From: Diploptera punctata
Taxonomy: Eukaryota > Arthropoda > Insecta > Blattodea > Blaberidae
Direction: 5' to 3'
Length of the DNA: 64,000 nt
Assembly: GCA_030220185.1 (NCBI GenBank)
Contig: JASPKZ010007285.1
Coordinates: forward strand, 615,001-679,000
The notes below the pieces were generated by a model. That model searched no databases, was not told the origin of the DNA, and saw only the letters and a program-made list of their open reading frames with translations. Shown in pieces: positions 41,392-51,570 of this stretch. Numbering within the stretch: position 1 is the stretch's first letter; each line of letters opens with the position of its first letter. A program made the position numbers and the translations under genes.

Positions 41392-42149
41392 GCACACTTT
41401 ACGTGGTTTCCTCACATTTTTATTTCTCTTTCTATCTAATCTGGTTTTACTTACAGTGTATTCATTTAAATAATACATTTCTGAGTTGTATTCCATTCGT
41501 TCATAAAATCAAATTCCCTTATTAAATCAGGTAGAGAATTATGCCTAATCGTGTAAAAACTATATTATCTTGAGTTAGACGTTTGAGTTAATCTAAAGAT
41601 GAGCTCGCACAGTGGATATGAAAATGACGTCACAGAGAGAGTAAATAAGATTTTTGACAAACAAATGAAGCGGACATTATAAACGCTTACTATGTACATT
41701 AAATGCGAGCCTTTGATGCCGACAAAACCGCACGGACGGTAGCCGGGCAATTCTGGTCTAATAATGGAGATCCCCGGGGGCTTTCCAATGCAGACATCAT
41801 ACCTTCGTATTATTCATAAATTCCTGTCAAATCGCTTTCATTCGCATATGCGTACTGCTGCCAACTATCTTAAACAAACACAAATTAAACCAGCACACAA
41901 ACCTCGTGTAATGCTCAAAAGACTCTCTGATAGGCACATTAATTTACTTGTAGCTACCCAATTAGTAAGCTGCTGCAGTCATTTATTGACTTTTATTTCA
42001 TTCTATTAACGCAGGTATAGTGTAAAAGTTGTGAGTTGGCATGATTTCTGCTATCCTTGTCTAGAGAACTGTTCTTCCACTCTTCGCTAGACGTCTGAGT
42101 GACATGTGTACTATAATGGGCTACCCTTGTAAAATTACTTAGGAATGCT
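41351..42149. other. (AT)n run then unassigned sequence
   Basis: (AT)n at about 41351-41388. The rest has no gene or repeat that I recognise; the frame 41764-42009 (81 codons) looks like chance. Confidence 0.45.
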
Positions 42150-42835
42150 AGAAAAACTCTCTGGCAATAAATAGCAATGAAAGAGAAAACTTAGTATTGG
42201 AAGATGGAATCCAAATAAAGCAAGTGAAACAAACTAAATATTTGGGAATGATTATGGATAACATCGAAGGTATAGGCAAAGAGAACATAAAACATAGAAT
42301 TGAATTGAGTAGCAAAATAATATCATCATTAAATTCCATATGGTGGGATAAGCATATTTGGAAAGGCACAAAAAAATATATTGGTAAAACATTGGTGGAA
42401 TCTGTTGCAATGTACGGAAGTGAGGTATGGACAATCAATAAGTACTACAAGAATAGACTAATAGCTCTAGAAATGGATTATTTACGAAGAAGTGCCAGAA
42501 AGTCTAAATTAGAACGTGTCACAAATAAGGAAATTAGAAACAAAATGGAAGCAGAAGAAAGCATATAATTGAAAGAATTGAGGAAAAGGAATTAAAGTGG
42601 TTAGGACATGTTTTAAGAATGGAAGATGAGCGATGGCCGAAGCAACTATATGAATGGCATCCTAACAGAAAGAAGAAAAGAGGAAGACCAAGGTTTAACA
42701 TGGAAGGAAAACATGAAGACAGTAATGCAAGCTAGAGGGCTAAGCATCGAAGATGCCCAAGACCGTAGGCTTTGGAGGTTTGGCACGGGAAGACGGCAGC
42801 AGCTGTAAAAACCCGAAGATAGATAGAGAGATAGA
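42150..42835 (+). mobile_element. Family N RT remnant with (GATA)n tail
   Basis: The frame 42197-42568 gives IKQVKQTKYLGMIMDNIEGI, IKHRIELSSKIISSLNSIWW, YGSEVWTINKYYKNRLIALE and MDYLRRSARKSKLERVTNKE. A shift leads to RIEEKELKWLGHVLRMEDER, a GRPR stretch and a GRRQQL end. The tail (GATA)n is at 42818-42835. Layout matches family B (same LNSIWW and RRSA..S spacing). Starts after the YADD region. Confidence 0.85.
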
Positions 42836-43214
42836 AAAACTCCACCCCCACTTCCGCCCAGTCACTTTTGTTCACGTAATTTTTGTCAGTGGCGACTGTT
42901 TCAAAGTTCGTTTGTAGTTTGTGAGATATTATATTAGCGTAAAATTAGTCTTTAGAAGAAGGGAATGCCACCACTGCAGGGAGTGTCTGCCCTACCTCTG
43001 TCACCGTGAAGAGATATATGTATGAGTGAGAAAGAAGATGGTGAGTACTCTCTTTCTCTTTATAAAATATTCTAGACACTTTAGCCCTCACGGACTATAG
43101 TTTTACGTGGCATACACCATTCGGGCCTTACTGTGGCATGACCTGTCGGAAGAGGGATGTACCTTTGCATCACACACAATGTTTTGGACACGTGAAGAGG
43201 ATGGATGAAGATAG
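42836..43214. other. No recognisable feature
   Basis: No supported gene or repeat. Confidence 0.4.
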
Positions 43215-43345
43215 ATTGCCAGTTAGGAGTCTTCCTCTTCTTCACTTCCTGGTTTAGGCATTAGTTGCCTGTTCCGTCTTCACTAATAGATCTAAGACCA
43301 TCTCTTCCGAGGACGTCCGACATCTCTTCTTCCTCTCGGAATATA
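43215..43345 (-). mobile_element. Family O RT tail fragment, copy 1
   Basis: Nearly identical to the 3' part of the 60421-60708 insertion: CCATCTCTTCCGAGGACGTC and GTTGCCTGTTCCGTCTTC on the plus strand. The stem-loop AGGCATTAGTTGCCT (43256-43270) and a GAA-rich tail lie at the low end. Confidence 0.78.
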
Positions 43346-43349
43346 ATGT

Positions 43350-43700
43350 AAGATTTTATTTGACTATTTATCTCATGCCCCAAATGGGAGTCAATGACCA
43401 ATCACATTTCAATGATTTTTTATTTACAACCAATCACAGTCGTGTTTCGTCTAAAATTTACCAACTAAAGTTTATCATAATAAAGAAAGCACCTCCTTTT
43501 TAACATTATGAATAGGTCATAGCATTATTTTGCAGTGACTGACACTCTAATAAATACTGCTACCAGATTGTATATATAGTGCATGAATGTCAACACGTGG
43601 CGCATGCGGGAGTTAATATAAAAACATTTGTAGCAATTGTTTATACTCGTACAACCAAAAAAAGAAACCACTGTTGCACTTTCTTAAATGTATTTTTTCC
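43350..43700 (-). mobile_element. DNA element T, copy T5 (partial)
   Basis: TGCCCCAAATGGGAGTCAAT, ACAACCAATCACAGTCGTG, TGCAGTGACTGA and GCGCATGCGGGAGTTAATA are T blocks in minus orientation. It stops at about 43700, where an RT fragment begins. The hairpin end is absent. Confidence 0.78.
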
Positions 43701-44200
43701 CAGAAGAAAAGCTGATGGAAGAAGGACCATTGGTTTGTTGAACTCAGTGCTGTGGGATATAAATATAACAGAACGAACAGAACGAAGAAAACTATAGTGA
43801 AGCCCTATTACAAAGCATATTATGGGTGGGATATCTGGACAGTAAATAGACAACAAGCTAACAATCTCTTAGCAGTAGAAATTGATTTTTGGAATCGATC
43901 GACAAGAATTTCAAGACGGAATAAGGTCAGAAACAGCACAATAAGAGAAATTATGCAAGTTGAAAAAAAAATATTAGGAAAAATAGAAGAAAAGCGTTTA
44001 AAATGGTATGGGAGCTCATATGAATGGAAGAAGAGAGAATACCAAAGAATATCCTTGATTGGAAAGCTAATGTATGAAGTGGAAGAAGCAGACCTAGAGA
44101 AAAGATGGAGTGAGGAGAAGTATGGAAGCTAGAGATTTGAGGGAAGAAGATGCTTTAGACAGTAACCTCTGACGACAATTTGGGTTGAAGGAGAAATACT
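43701..44200 (+). mobile_element. Family P RT remnant
   Basis: KADGRRTIGLLNSVLWDINI, an ILWVGYLD..NRQQANNL region in mixed frames, EIDFWNRSTRISRRNKVRNS, TIREIMQVEKKILGKIEEKR, LKWYGSS, then a DLREEDALD end. A relative of families B and N by motif order. It abuts T5 at its 5' end. Confidence 0.72.
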
Positions 44201-44399
44201 GTAGTATAGAATGTTACTAAAAAAATGTTCATTAAATGTTGTGTTAAAATATCTTAGAAAAACAGGGGTTTACCCGAGGCAGAAAAAAATAAAAGCGGTA
44301 CAAAACAAAAAAAAAGTTTGGGTAACTCTAGTTCTGGACGGAGTATGAGAGAATACTTGGGAAATGGAATGACATATTAATTTTTCGTCTTCCAACTAT

Positions 44400-44478
44400 A
44401 GGCCCAACTACGCTGATTGAGTGGAAAAGAAGGCCTTATGGCCTTAACTCTGTCAGAATAAATAAAACATCATCATCA
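44400..44478 (+). mobile_element. CR1-like 3' UTR end
   Basis: The stem-loop 44413-44456 has CTGA/TCAG in place of the usual CTGG/CCAG, a compensated pair. AATAAATAAAAC and an ATC-repeat tail follow. Only the last 80 bases of the element are left. Confidence 0.75.
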
Positions 44479-44622
44479 TAAACAAATTCGTTTTAGGCCA
44501 TGTGGCCTGTACGGTAAACCTAGCGAAGATGGTCTTGATCTTTCCACCGATGTTTTGGTCTTCCTTGGTCCCTATGTCCAGTTGGGGTATATTGGAATGC
44601 CAATTTTGGAAGTCTATATTAT
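44479..44622 (-). mobile_element. Family Q RT tail fragment
   Basis: Minus strand: a KDQGRPKHRWKDQDHL-like run and the stem-loop AGGCCATGTGGCCT (44495-44508). A GATGATGATG tail shared with the neighbouring CR1-like end lies at the low side. Confidence 0.65.
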
Positions 44623-44752
44623 TATTATTAACTTATTATTATTATTATTATTATCATTATTAACATTATCATTATTATCATTATTATCATTATCATCATT
44701 ATCATCGTTATCATTATCATCATCGTTATCATCATTATCGCCATTCTTCTTC
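44623..44752. repeat. (ATT/ATC)n microsatellite
   Basis: Degenerate trinucleotide array that grades into TTC repeats at 44745-44765, the tail of the following minus-strand RT element. Confidence 0.9.
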
Positions 44753-45612
44753 TTCTTCTTCTTCTTCCGAATGCAGTATTGGGTGATGATGCCCGTTCTG
44801 CGACTACAAAAACTGATCTTTCCATCGGTTGAAGGGTCTTCCGAGGTCTCTTTTGCCTTTAGGTTTGAGGTGGTAAATCATCTTTGGTAAACGGGAATTT
44901 GACATTCTCTGGACGTGTTGGAATCATTTAATCTGATAATTTTGTATATGTTCAACCATTTCCCTACTATTCCACTGCATCCTTATCTCATCACTTTTCA
45001 TTCTATCCCTTAATGTTACTCCAGTTAGTGATCGGAGGAATCTCATCTTCTTCTTCTCCTTCCTTCCAAGTATTAGGCCATGGCCTGTTACGATCCTACA
45101 GAAAATTTTCCCTCCGGGAAATTCTCGTATAAGACTTGAAAGCATAATAATAGTCCCTTCGATTGGCTGCTGGCCAAAGGAAGGCAAGACCAGTGATGGG
45201 GCTGCCATCTTATAGCCTCTGGTCAGGCTTTTCTGGAGAAGAAAAGAAAATAAAGGAAAGAAGAAATGGAAGAAAGGAAAGACTCCCTAGCCCTCGGATG
45301 CCCTAATAGCGTTGGGGTCGAAAAAAACAAGAGTTAACCAAGTGAGGTTAGATAGTAAAGTTAAAAGAGTGCAAAACACAAGTAAGTGGAAGAAATGTTT
45401 TGCTCAGCTTGGGCACCTTGTGGTCGCCATCCACATATCCCCTAGATGAGGACCCCTGAGGGGAGGAATCTCATTTGTGAACTATTAATGCGGGATTTAT
45501 CTTTTGCTCGAAGTGTCCAGCATTCACTTCCGTATAGTAGAGCAGGTTTGGCTATGGCATTATGAAATCTCAATTGGATTTCTTTCCTCATTTGTTTTCC
45601 AAAATTTCTCCT
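44753..45612 (-). mobile_element. Family R RT element split by a 415-bp insertion
   Basis: The outer parts read on the minus strand as one sequence: KQMRKEIQLRFHNAIAKPAL, LYGSECWTLRAKDKSRINSS, QMRFL (45462-45612), then RSLTGVTLRDRMKSDEIRMQ, REMVEHIQNYQIK, QRMSNSRLP, KRDLGRPFNRWKDQF (44753-45046) and a (GAA)n tail. The insertion falls inside the MRFL codons. Its 5' end meets a long AAT/ATC array. Confidence 0.88.
45047..45461 (-). mobile_element. SINE-like insertion with a family C 3' end, 13-bp target duplication
   Basis: 415 bases between perfect ggaggaatctcat repeats (45034-45046 and 45462-45474). The last 65 bases on the minus strand equal the family C 3' UTR: GGAGGGAAAATTTTC, GATCGTAACAGGCCATGG, CCTAATACTTGGAAGG, then (GAA)n. 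The rest does not match family C coding sequence and has no long frame. Either a SINE using a family C tail or an internally rearranged LINE. Confidence 0.8.
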
Positions 45613-45632
45613 AATTATATCATCATTAATAC

Positions 45633-45692
<60 letters not shown>

Positions 45693-45853
45693 CATTATTA
45701 TCATTATAATCGTTATCATCGTTATCATGATCATCATTATCATCGTTATCATCATTATCATCATTATCGTCATTATCATTATCATTATTATTATCATCAT
45801 TATTATTATTATTATTGTTATTTTTGTTATTATTATCATCATCATCATCATCA

Positions 45854-45893
<40 letters not shown>
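45613..45893. repeat. Long (ATT/ATC)n array
   Basis: About 280 bases of degenerate ATT and ATC repeats. Three long frames of homopolymer protein across it are artefacts. Confidence 0.93.
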
Positions 45894-46669
45894 AGTTTGG
45901 CGTGTCTGGAAACTGAAAGAATTTGAAGCGATATGAATGAAACATTAGGTTTTTTGAACTGACATCAGCATAAAGCAAGAGGTACCGATGTCAAGTGTAT
46001 GGCATCCCTTTGTCAGGGGGTTGGTACGGTTTAATACAAGGCTATTATTTACCCCATTTGAGTTGTTTTAGGTTCATTAAGAGCAACTGATGCGATGAAT
46101 GCATGGCCCCCTGTCGCCAGTTATCGGAAAACTCTCGTACGTGTCATTTTTGCATAGCACACTGATTCCCACATCAACATATCACAAATGCAAGTCAGTC
46201 AAAAATGTCAAGCAAATTTCGACCTAATTGACACAGAAAATAAACTGGTACTTGCGAGTTGAGTACTTAATATGACGTCAAATGCCCGCGTCACGGGTAG
46301 AATTAGTCTCCCATCAGTCGGCACAAAACTGCGATTACTATATTTTTTATATTTAGTACTACGACCAGTTTTAGCAGTCTGTGAGTTGGTAAAAATTAGA
46401 AAATGAAAAATTACAATAATTCAATATTCAAAAAAACGGATGTAAATTTCACCGACAAATGAATAACTAATGAATAAAATGAATAGAAATGTGAATAAAT
46501 ATTTTAAATAACATGAAAAAAAGATTTGCTTCAAAAAATACATTACGATGCGAGGTTGGGAAGTGGTATTTACAGAATCGAGGAAAATGTTTAAAAACCA
46601 AGCGATAGCGAGGCTTTTAATTCCCGAGATTCTGTAAAACATTTCACAAACGTGCGTTGTACATTATTT
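45894..46669. other. No recognisable feature
   Basis: Mixed composition, no supported gene. Frames of up to 73 codons resemble nothing I know. Confidence 0.45.
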
Positions 46670-47087
46670 TTTGAGCGATGATATTTGTAAAATAATAAAT
46701 AATAGTAAAATAATAACATCTTTAATATTTGAGTTTTTATTTTTTTATATTCTTACCTCATATGTTTATTTTCTTGGACGATCGTTTCAAAGCTATTGCT
46801 CCATCTTCAGCTTGTTCACAAACTGTTTTTTTTTCTTTTCTTCAAGTTGTCGGCCCTGGATCTGTGTTCCAAAGAACTTGGTAATGAGGCTCCTTTCTCT
46901 GGGAATTTCAAAGTTCATAATTTTCTCCTTGTTCTTCTGTACAGTATAGATTTTTTCCCATATTGTGAATTCATTGGTATTTTCCAACTGTTTTAATAAT
47001 TTTGTATTTATATCTATTTTGTGTTTCTCTGTCCAAACATGAGCTGCTACTGCAGATTTTTCCACTTGTCCCTTTCTTATCTTAGTT
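46670..47087 (-). mobile_element. Penelope-like element: GIY-YIG C-terminus and hammerhead-like motif
   Basis: The minus frame 46793-47065 (open further 5', to about 47087) reads RKGQVEKSAVAAHVWTEKHK, IDINTKLLKQ, IWEKIYTVQKNKEKIMNFEI, PRERSLITKFF. This matches the C-terminal half of the GIY-YIG endonuclease domain of Penelope-like elements, with SAVA.H, the H, and the E of WEKIY as probable catalytic or structural residues. The frame ends in AAGCTGAAGATGGAGCAATAG. CTGAAGA, stem GGAGC/GCTTT and GAAAC there form a hammerhead-like core, so the stop codon lies inside it. The copy is cut at 47087 by repeat R1. Confidence 0.72.
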
Positions 47088-47330
47088 GGAAATATTTGCG
47101 TTAATTATGAACAATTGAATAACGTTAACAGTGTGGGCAATGTTTATTAGTTGAAAGTACAGGAGGCCGTGAGACCATTATTATTGATAAAATGGCCGCA
47201 AGTACGTAATTATTGTTTTATATTGTTTCAAATAAAGTTTAGTTCATTTAAAATGTAGAGATTTATTTCGTATAATGTATATTAACACTACTTTTGGGTT
47301 TTTGTATATACATTGTACATAGTATACATA
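47088..47330 (+). repeat. Dispersed repeat R1, copy 2
   Basis: Second copy of the sequence at 1-240, starting AAATATTTGCGTT and ending near GTATATACATTGTACATAG. It is longer by a few small indels. Confidence 0.72.
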
Positions 47331-47779
47331 GAGGGCAGTGGTTTTACTTCCCGCACATGGGTGTACATGTGATATTACAGTATAGTTATTTAGGTTGGCA
47401 ACCCCGAGATGTAGGATGTTTACTTTCAATCATGGTCACCATTGCTGTGAGTACGATAAAACGCACTATCGCGCAAAAACAAATGTTACACACTTATGCA
47501 GTTTCAATAAAACCTAACCATATTCCGAATAAAGTTTTGAACGCTACGCTCTAAAATAGAGCATTAACTGTTAGGTATTTCTGTCAGTTTCGCCCCAAAA
47601 ATAATATATGCTTTGATCCAACTATTTTTCCAAGGTTCGTCGTTGGTTCCTCCGTCCTTTGGCTTTTCTATAACATTACCTGTTTTGTTATATTATTTAT
47701 TGCTTCCGGTTTAAACGGTCTGCACATTTTGGTCTATATTCACCTATTTTTAATGAATGATTATTTATTTGTATTATAA
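47331..47779. other. No recognisable feature
   Basis: No supported gene or repeat. The frame 47294-47554 overlaps R1 and looks like chance. Confidence 0.45.
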
Positions 47780-48313
47780 CACCGAGCAACAAAAAAATAT
47801 TTTTTTTTGTCTCAGAACGAAACATATGTGATTCTCTAATATTTTTTTCCTGAATTCAAATATAATATCGGTTTTTCTCAATCACGCAAGGTTTCCGAGA
47901 GACAGGCATTTATAATTTCAAAGACTTCAATATTTTCTACATTCGTAACTACACAATATTCAAACATCTGGACTCACCTAGAAAGTAAGAAATGACGATT
48001 TTCCGCTATATTTCGCCTGTGGATCATCCCTCTCAATGGTTCAACAATAATCGGTCATCATAATATGATCCCATTTGCCTTAATATCTCTTTTCCACAGC
48101 TGAAACTATATGATTTAGCTCATTTGGTTTTATTTTAAAATGGACTAATGGACGAAAAAACGTTTATTAAAAAAATAATTATTTAAATCCAGTAATTGAA
48201 ATTGAAATAAAAAAAACTGTGGGTGATGGAGAAATTCCGAATACATATTTGAAAACACGATAAAAAACTGCATTAAGTACAACTATTGGAGACAAAAATC
48301 ATGTTGACCAGTG
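47780..48313 (-). mobile_element. Element K, copy K2 (complete short form)
   Basis: Bounded by CACCGAGCAACA (47780) and the complement of CACTGGTCAACA (ending 48313). It aligns with K1 along its whole length in the opposite orientation, including the YQGKW coding relic at about 47975-48110. The coding part has further stops. A TA-flanked MITE begins at the next base. Confidence 0.75.
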
Positions 48314-48579
48314 TAATTGAAGGGCTTAGGGCAGTAACATGATAAGCCACATTCTGTTACGAAATGTCATTTATTACAATGAGAGCAAATAAATGTATTG
48401 AAATATCCATAAAATCATTTATAAGTGCACCAGCGATGAGTTAAACATATAGACACACAATGTATTAATAACAATACTGTACAATTATTATTTATAATTT
48501 TTTTGAAACGTTAGAATCCTTGTATCTCAGAGAGAACAATATGTGGCTTATCATGTTATTGCCCTAAGTCCTTCGATTA
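48314..48579. mobile_element. MITE with about 40-bp terminal inverted repeats
   Basis: The left end TAATTGAAGGGCTTAGGGCA, then GTAACATGATAAGCCACAT, is the reverse complement, with few mismatches, of the right end at 48537-48579. TA lies at both extremes (48314-48315, 48578-48579), as for Tc1/mariner-type target duplications. The internal 180 bases are AT-rich and non-coding. Only one copy in the window. Confidence 0.82.
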
Positions 48580-50375
48580 TAATACTGATGGCAAACAGTT
48601 TTCAGACAGTTTTTAAATTCACATTGGGTTAAGCAAGGAGATCCATTATCTCCCCTATTATACAACTTCCCACGAGAGCATACCATCAAAATTTTAGAGT
48701 TTTGAAGAAGGCCTTAATCTCAATGGTATTAATAAGCTGTTAGTTTATGCTGATGATGTAGTACTATTAGACGATAGCGAGGAGATACCCTTCCAACTTA
48801 AATTCTACCCCCCTTAAAGATAAAACTTTTAAAGAAATTTAAGGCCAACCGGAACCTTTATAAATATTATAATAGTTACACATATATTATAGGAATATTT
48901 TAAGTTACCATGAGGGCTAACACGCACACTCTATTGACTAATACTAAGAAATTGGGACTGGAAGAAAAATATCAATAGAACTAAATAGGCTATACGATCA
49001 CACATAGAAATACATTATATAATGGAAATTGACAGTAATGGCAAATGTGAGAAATTTTGAAGAAGTGGTTGAATTCAAATACCTAGGAACAATAATTACA
49101 AATAGCAATAAGATGCAAAAAGAAATTAAACATAGGCTCAATTCTGGAAATGCATCCTAGTATGCATTACAGGGACTCTTGTCTTCCCAAACTCTCTACA
49201 AAATACGTTAAACTAAAACTATATAGCACTGCTATTCTCCTAGGTATCTTATAAGGTTGCAAAAAATTGACTCTTACTTTAAGGGACGAGGAAAGATTAT
49301 GAGTATTTGAGAATAAACTTCTTAGGAAAAAATGGGGACTTTATATAAACATTGAGAACATTAAAAGAAATGAAAAATATAAATTTCAACAATGGAGAAG
49401 AACTAAAACCTAGTATTGAATGCACTTATTTAGGAACAAAATTAGACCATTCAGGCGATAACACAGTGGAAATTAAAAATAGAATCGCACAAACAAAACA
49501 AGCAATAAATGCTTTAAACTCTGTTTGGCGGAGCAAAAATATTACAAGAAATAGAAAATTATAAATATATCAAACCATAATTCAGAGCATTTTAACGCAT
49601 GGTGCTGAAGTGTGGCAAATTCCTACCGGGGAAATGAAAAGAATTTTAAGTACAGAAATTGATGTTTTAAGAAGATCAGCTGGAAAATCTAGAATGGATA
49701 GAATACGACATAAAGAAATAAGGGAAATAATGGGTGTACAAGAGGAGCCGGACATCATAGACATTATAGAAAAGAAAAAATTACAGTGGTATGGTCATGT
49801 CAAAAGAATGCCCGAGCAAAGATTGCCTAAAATTGTTATGGAATGGATCCCAATAGAAAGGAGGAACAGAGAAAGACCGAAGAAAAATTGGATAGAAGTG
49901 GTACAAGCAGCTATGAATATCAGAGAAATGGAGGAAGATCAATGGATGAACATAGAAGAATGGCGTTAGGTTTCCGGAAGACGGCGGCAGCTGCCATGAT
50001 GCCGGATGATGATGATGAAACATTTTGGACCGAAGAGACATGAACAGACGGGCGACTGGAGAAAAATACATAACAGTGAGTTACATGATATTTATGGGAA
50101 ACCAGATGTAATACAAAGAGTAGACTGTGATGGGCAGGACATGTGACACTACTAAGGAATGAATAAAGGGCTTAGAAACTCCTTGAGGGAAAACCAGAAG
50201 GGAAGGGCCAAGTGGGTAGGTCAAGAATGGAGTGGGGCAATAAAATTAACCATGATTTAGGGGGAGTAGATAATACAGGGGATGATTGGAAAACATTGCC
50301 TCAGGATAGGGATGTATGGAGAGCGTATATCCATGAGGCCATGAACCTACGGATTTGAAAATGTCAGCGAGTTAG
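48580..50375 (+). mobile_element. Family A element, copy A16, split by a family B insertion
   Basis: The first part (48580-49330) starts in the RT palm: a VKQGDPLSPLLYNF-like block, LLVYADDVVLLDDSEE, then a foreign stretch at about 48793-48912, a KKLGLEE region, FKYLGTIITNSN and LTLTLRDEERL. The second part (50017-50375) continues with FWTEETxTDGRLEK-like and HVTLLRNE..KP codons to the final stop. YADD is present. The 49331-50016 segment is family B. Old and full of stops. Confidence 0.85.
49331..50016 (+). mobile_element. Family B element, copy B4, nested in A16
   Basis: Starts at WGLYINIEN. EELKPSIECTYLGTKLDHSG, RIAQTKQAINALNSVWRSKN, ILTHGAEVWQIPTGEMKRIL, LRRSAGKSRMDRIRHKEIRE, QWYGHVKRMPEQRLPKIV, RPKKNWIEVVQAAMNIREME and an out-of-frame GRRRQL follow, then GATGATGATGAT. 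Main frames are 49352-49564 and 49610-49969, separated by a stop. No clear target duplication at the junctions. Confidence 0.9.
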
Positions 50376-50811
50376 TTATTGTTAGAAAGGTTCACGTTCA
50401 AACCTTGTATCATAAATGGCAGAATAATTTGTAACCAAGCTCTTACTTATATCAATAATGGAATAACAATATGTAGAGAAGCTGTAATGAACGCTGATGC
50501 GTACAGAGGGAAGCACCTGTCTGACTTGTGCGGTGCGGTGGTGGCAATCACTTGCGCTTATTTACGCGGGGCACAGAACACTGTGCGGGAGAAATGCACC
50601 GGGGCGCAAGTAATCCTCTGAAACAGATTCAATGTTACTCCCACCCCCTGGCGAGGGTGAGAAAATGCAATCACACCAACACTTTTATACAACCCCACCA
50701 CACAACCTGCGATTTACTGTTACAAATTAAACTTATTTCAACAAACTCCGTTGCTTACACCATATGTGCTCATCTACAGGGTGTCGATAAAAAGTAGATC
50801 CAAATTCAGAT
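50376..50811. other. Unassigned, slightly GC-richer
   Basis: Contains GGGGCACAGAACACTGTGCG and CCACCCCCTGGCGAGGGTG stretches but no second copy here. The frames 50379-50621 and 50528-50797 overlap in different phases and resemble nothing I know. Confidence 0.35.
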
Positions 50812-50968
50812 ATGACTCTTACTTTAAGGGAGGAAAGGAGATTACGAGTAATTGAGAATAAAGTACTTAGGAAAATTTTTGGACCAAAGAGAGATGAACA
50901 GACAGGTGAATGGAGAAGACTACATAACAGTGAACTACATAGTGATTATAGGAAGCTAGATATAACAA
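50812..50968 (+). mobile_element. Family A internal fragment, copy A17
   Basis: MTLTLREERRLRVIENKVLR, KIFGPKRDEQTGEWRRLHNS, ELHSDYRKLDITR. It is cut on both sides and joined 3' to the head of SINE S3 (minus). Confidence 0.88.
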
Positions 50969-51036
50969 GAATCGAACCCGGGCCCTCTGCGTGACAGGGC
51001 AGCACGCTACCTCGAGACCACAGCGGTGGACAGGTT
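50969..51036 (-). mobile_element. SINE S3 head fragment
   Basis: The minus strand starts GTCCACCGCTGTGGTCTCGA and ends at CCCGGGTTCGATT (box B). Only the tRNA-like head is present, fused to the family A fragment. Confidence 0.82.
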
Positions 51037-51219
51037 TATAATGCATCATCATTTTTTATATTCATGAATTATCCATTTTTTTACATGGTCTACCCAGTTT
51101 AGTTTATATCTGTTGAATTTTTCATCTACTGATTCTACTTTTACTTGTTCTAAAATTTCTTTATTCTTTTTTCGATCTAAATGAGTGTATCTTGCTGTCC
51201 TTCTGAGCTATTATTCATA

Positions 51220-51222
51220 TTA

Positions 51223-51256
<34 letters not shown>

Positions 51257-51257
51257 A

Positions 51258-51305
<48 letters not shown>
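51220..51305. repeat. (ATT)n microsatellite
   Basis: Array at the 5' truncation point of the following RT tail. Confidence 0.93.
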
Positions 51306-51306
<1 letters not shown>

Positions 51307-51560
51307 TAAAACTCAACAATTAAAATGGTACGGAAATGTCCAACGAATGGTAGAGGATCGACTACCAAAATGTGTTTTGGAATGGAAATCTGAGGGAAGA
51401 CGAGGCAGAGGAAGACCTAAAACGTCTTGGAGTCAGGGATTATATTTATACATGAAGGAGAAACATCTATTACCACGAGATTGGAATTATCGACAAAATT
51501 GTCTATTAGGAATTGGACGATATCAAATGCATTAATCAACCGATGATCTATCAAGTATTA
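51306..51560 (+). mobile_element. RT C-terminal remnant, F/E-like
   Basis: IKTQQLKWYGNVQRMVEDRL, PKCVLEWKSEGRRGRGRPKT, SWSQGLYLYMKEKHLLPRDW and CLLGIGRYQMH, then stop, followed by an (ATT)n tail near 51555. An open, unshifted frame from the array to the stop. Resembles families E and F. Confidence 0.82.
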
Positions 51561-51570
51561 TTATTATTAT

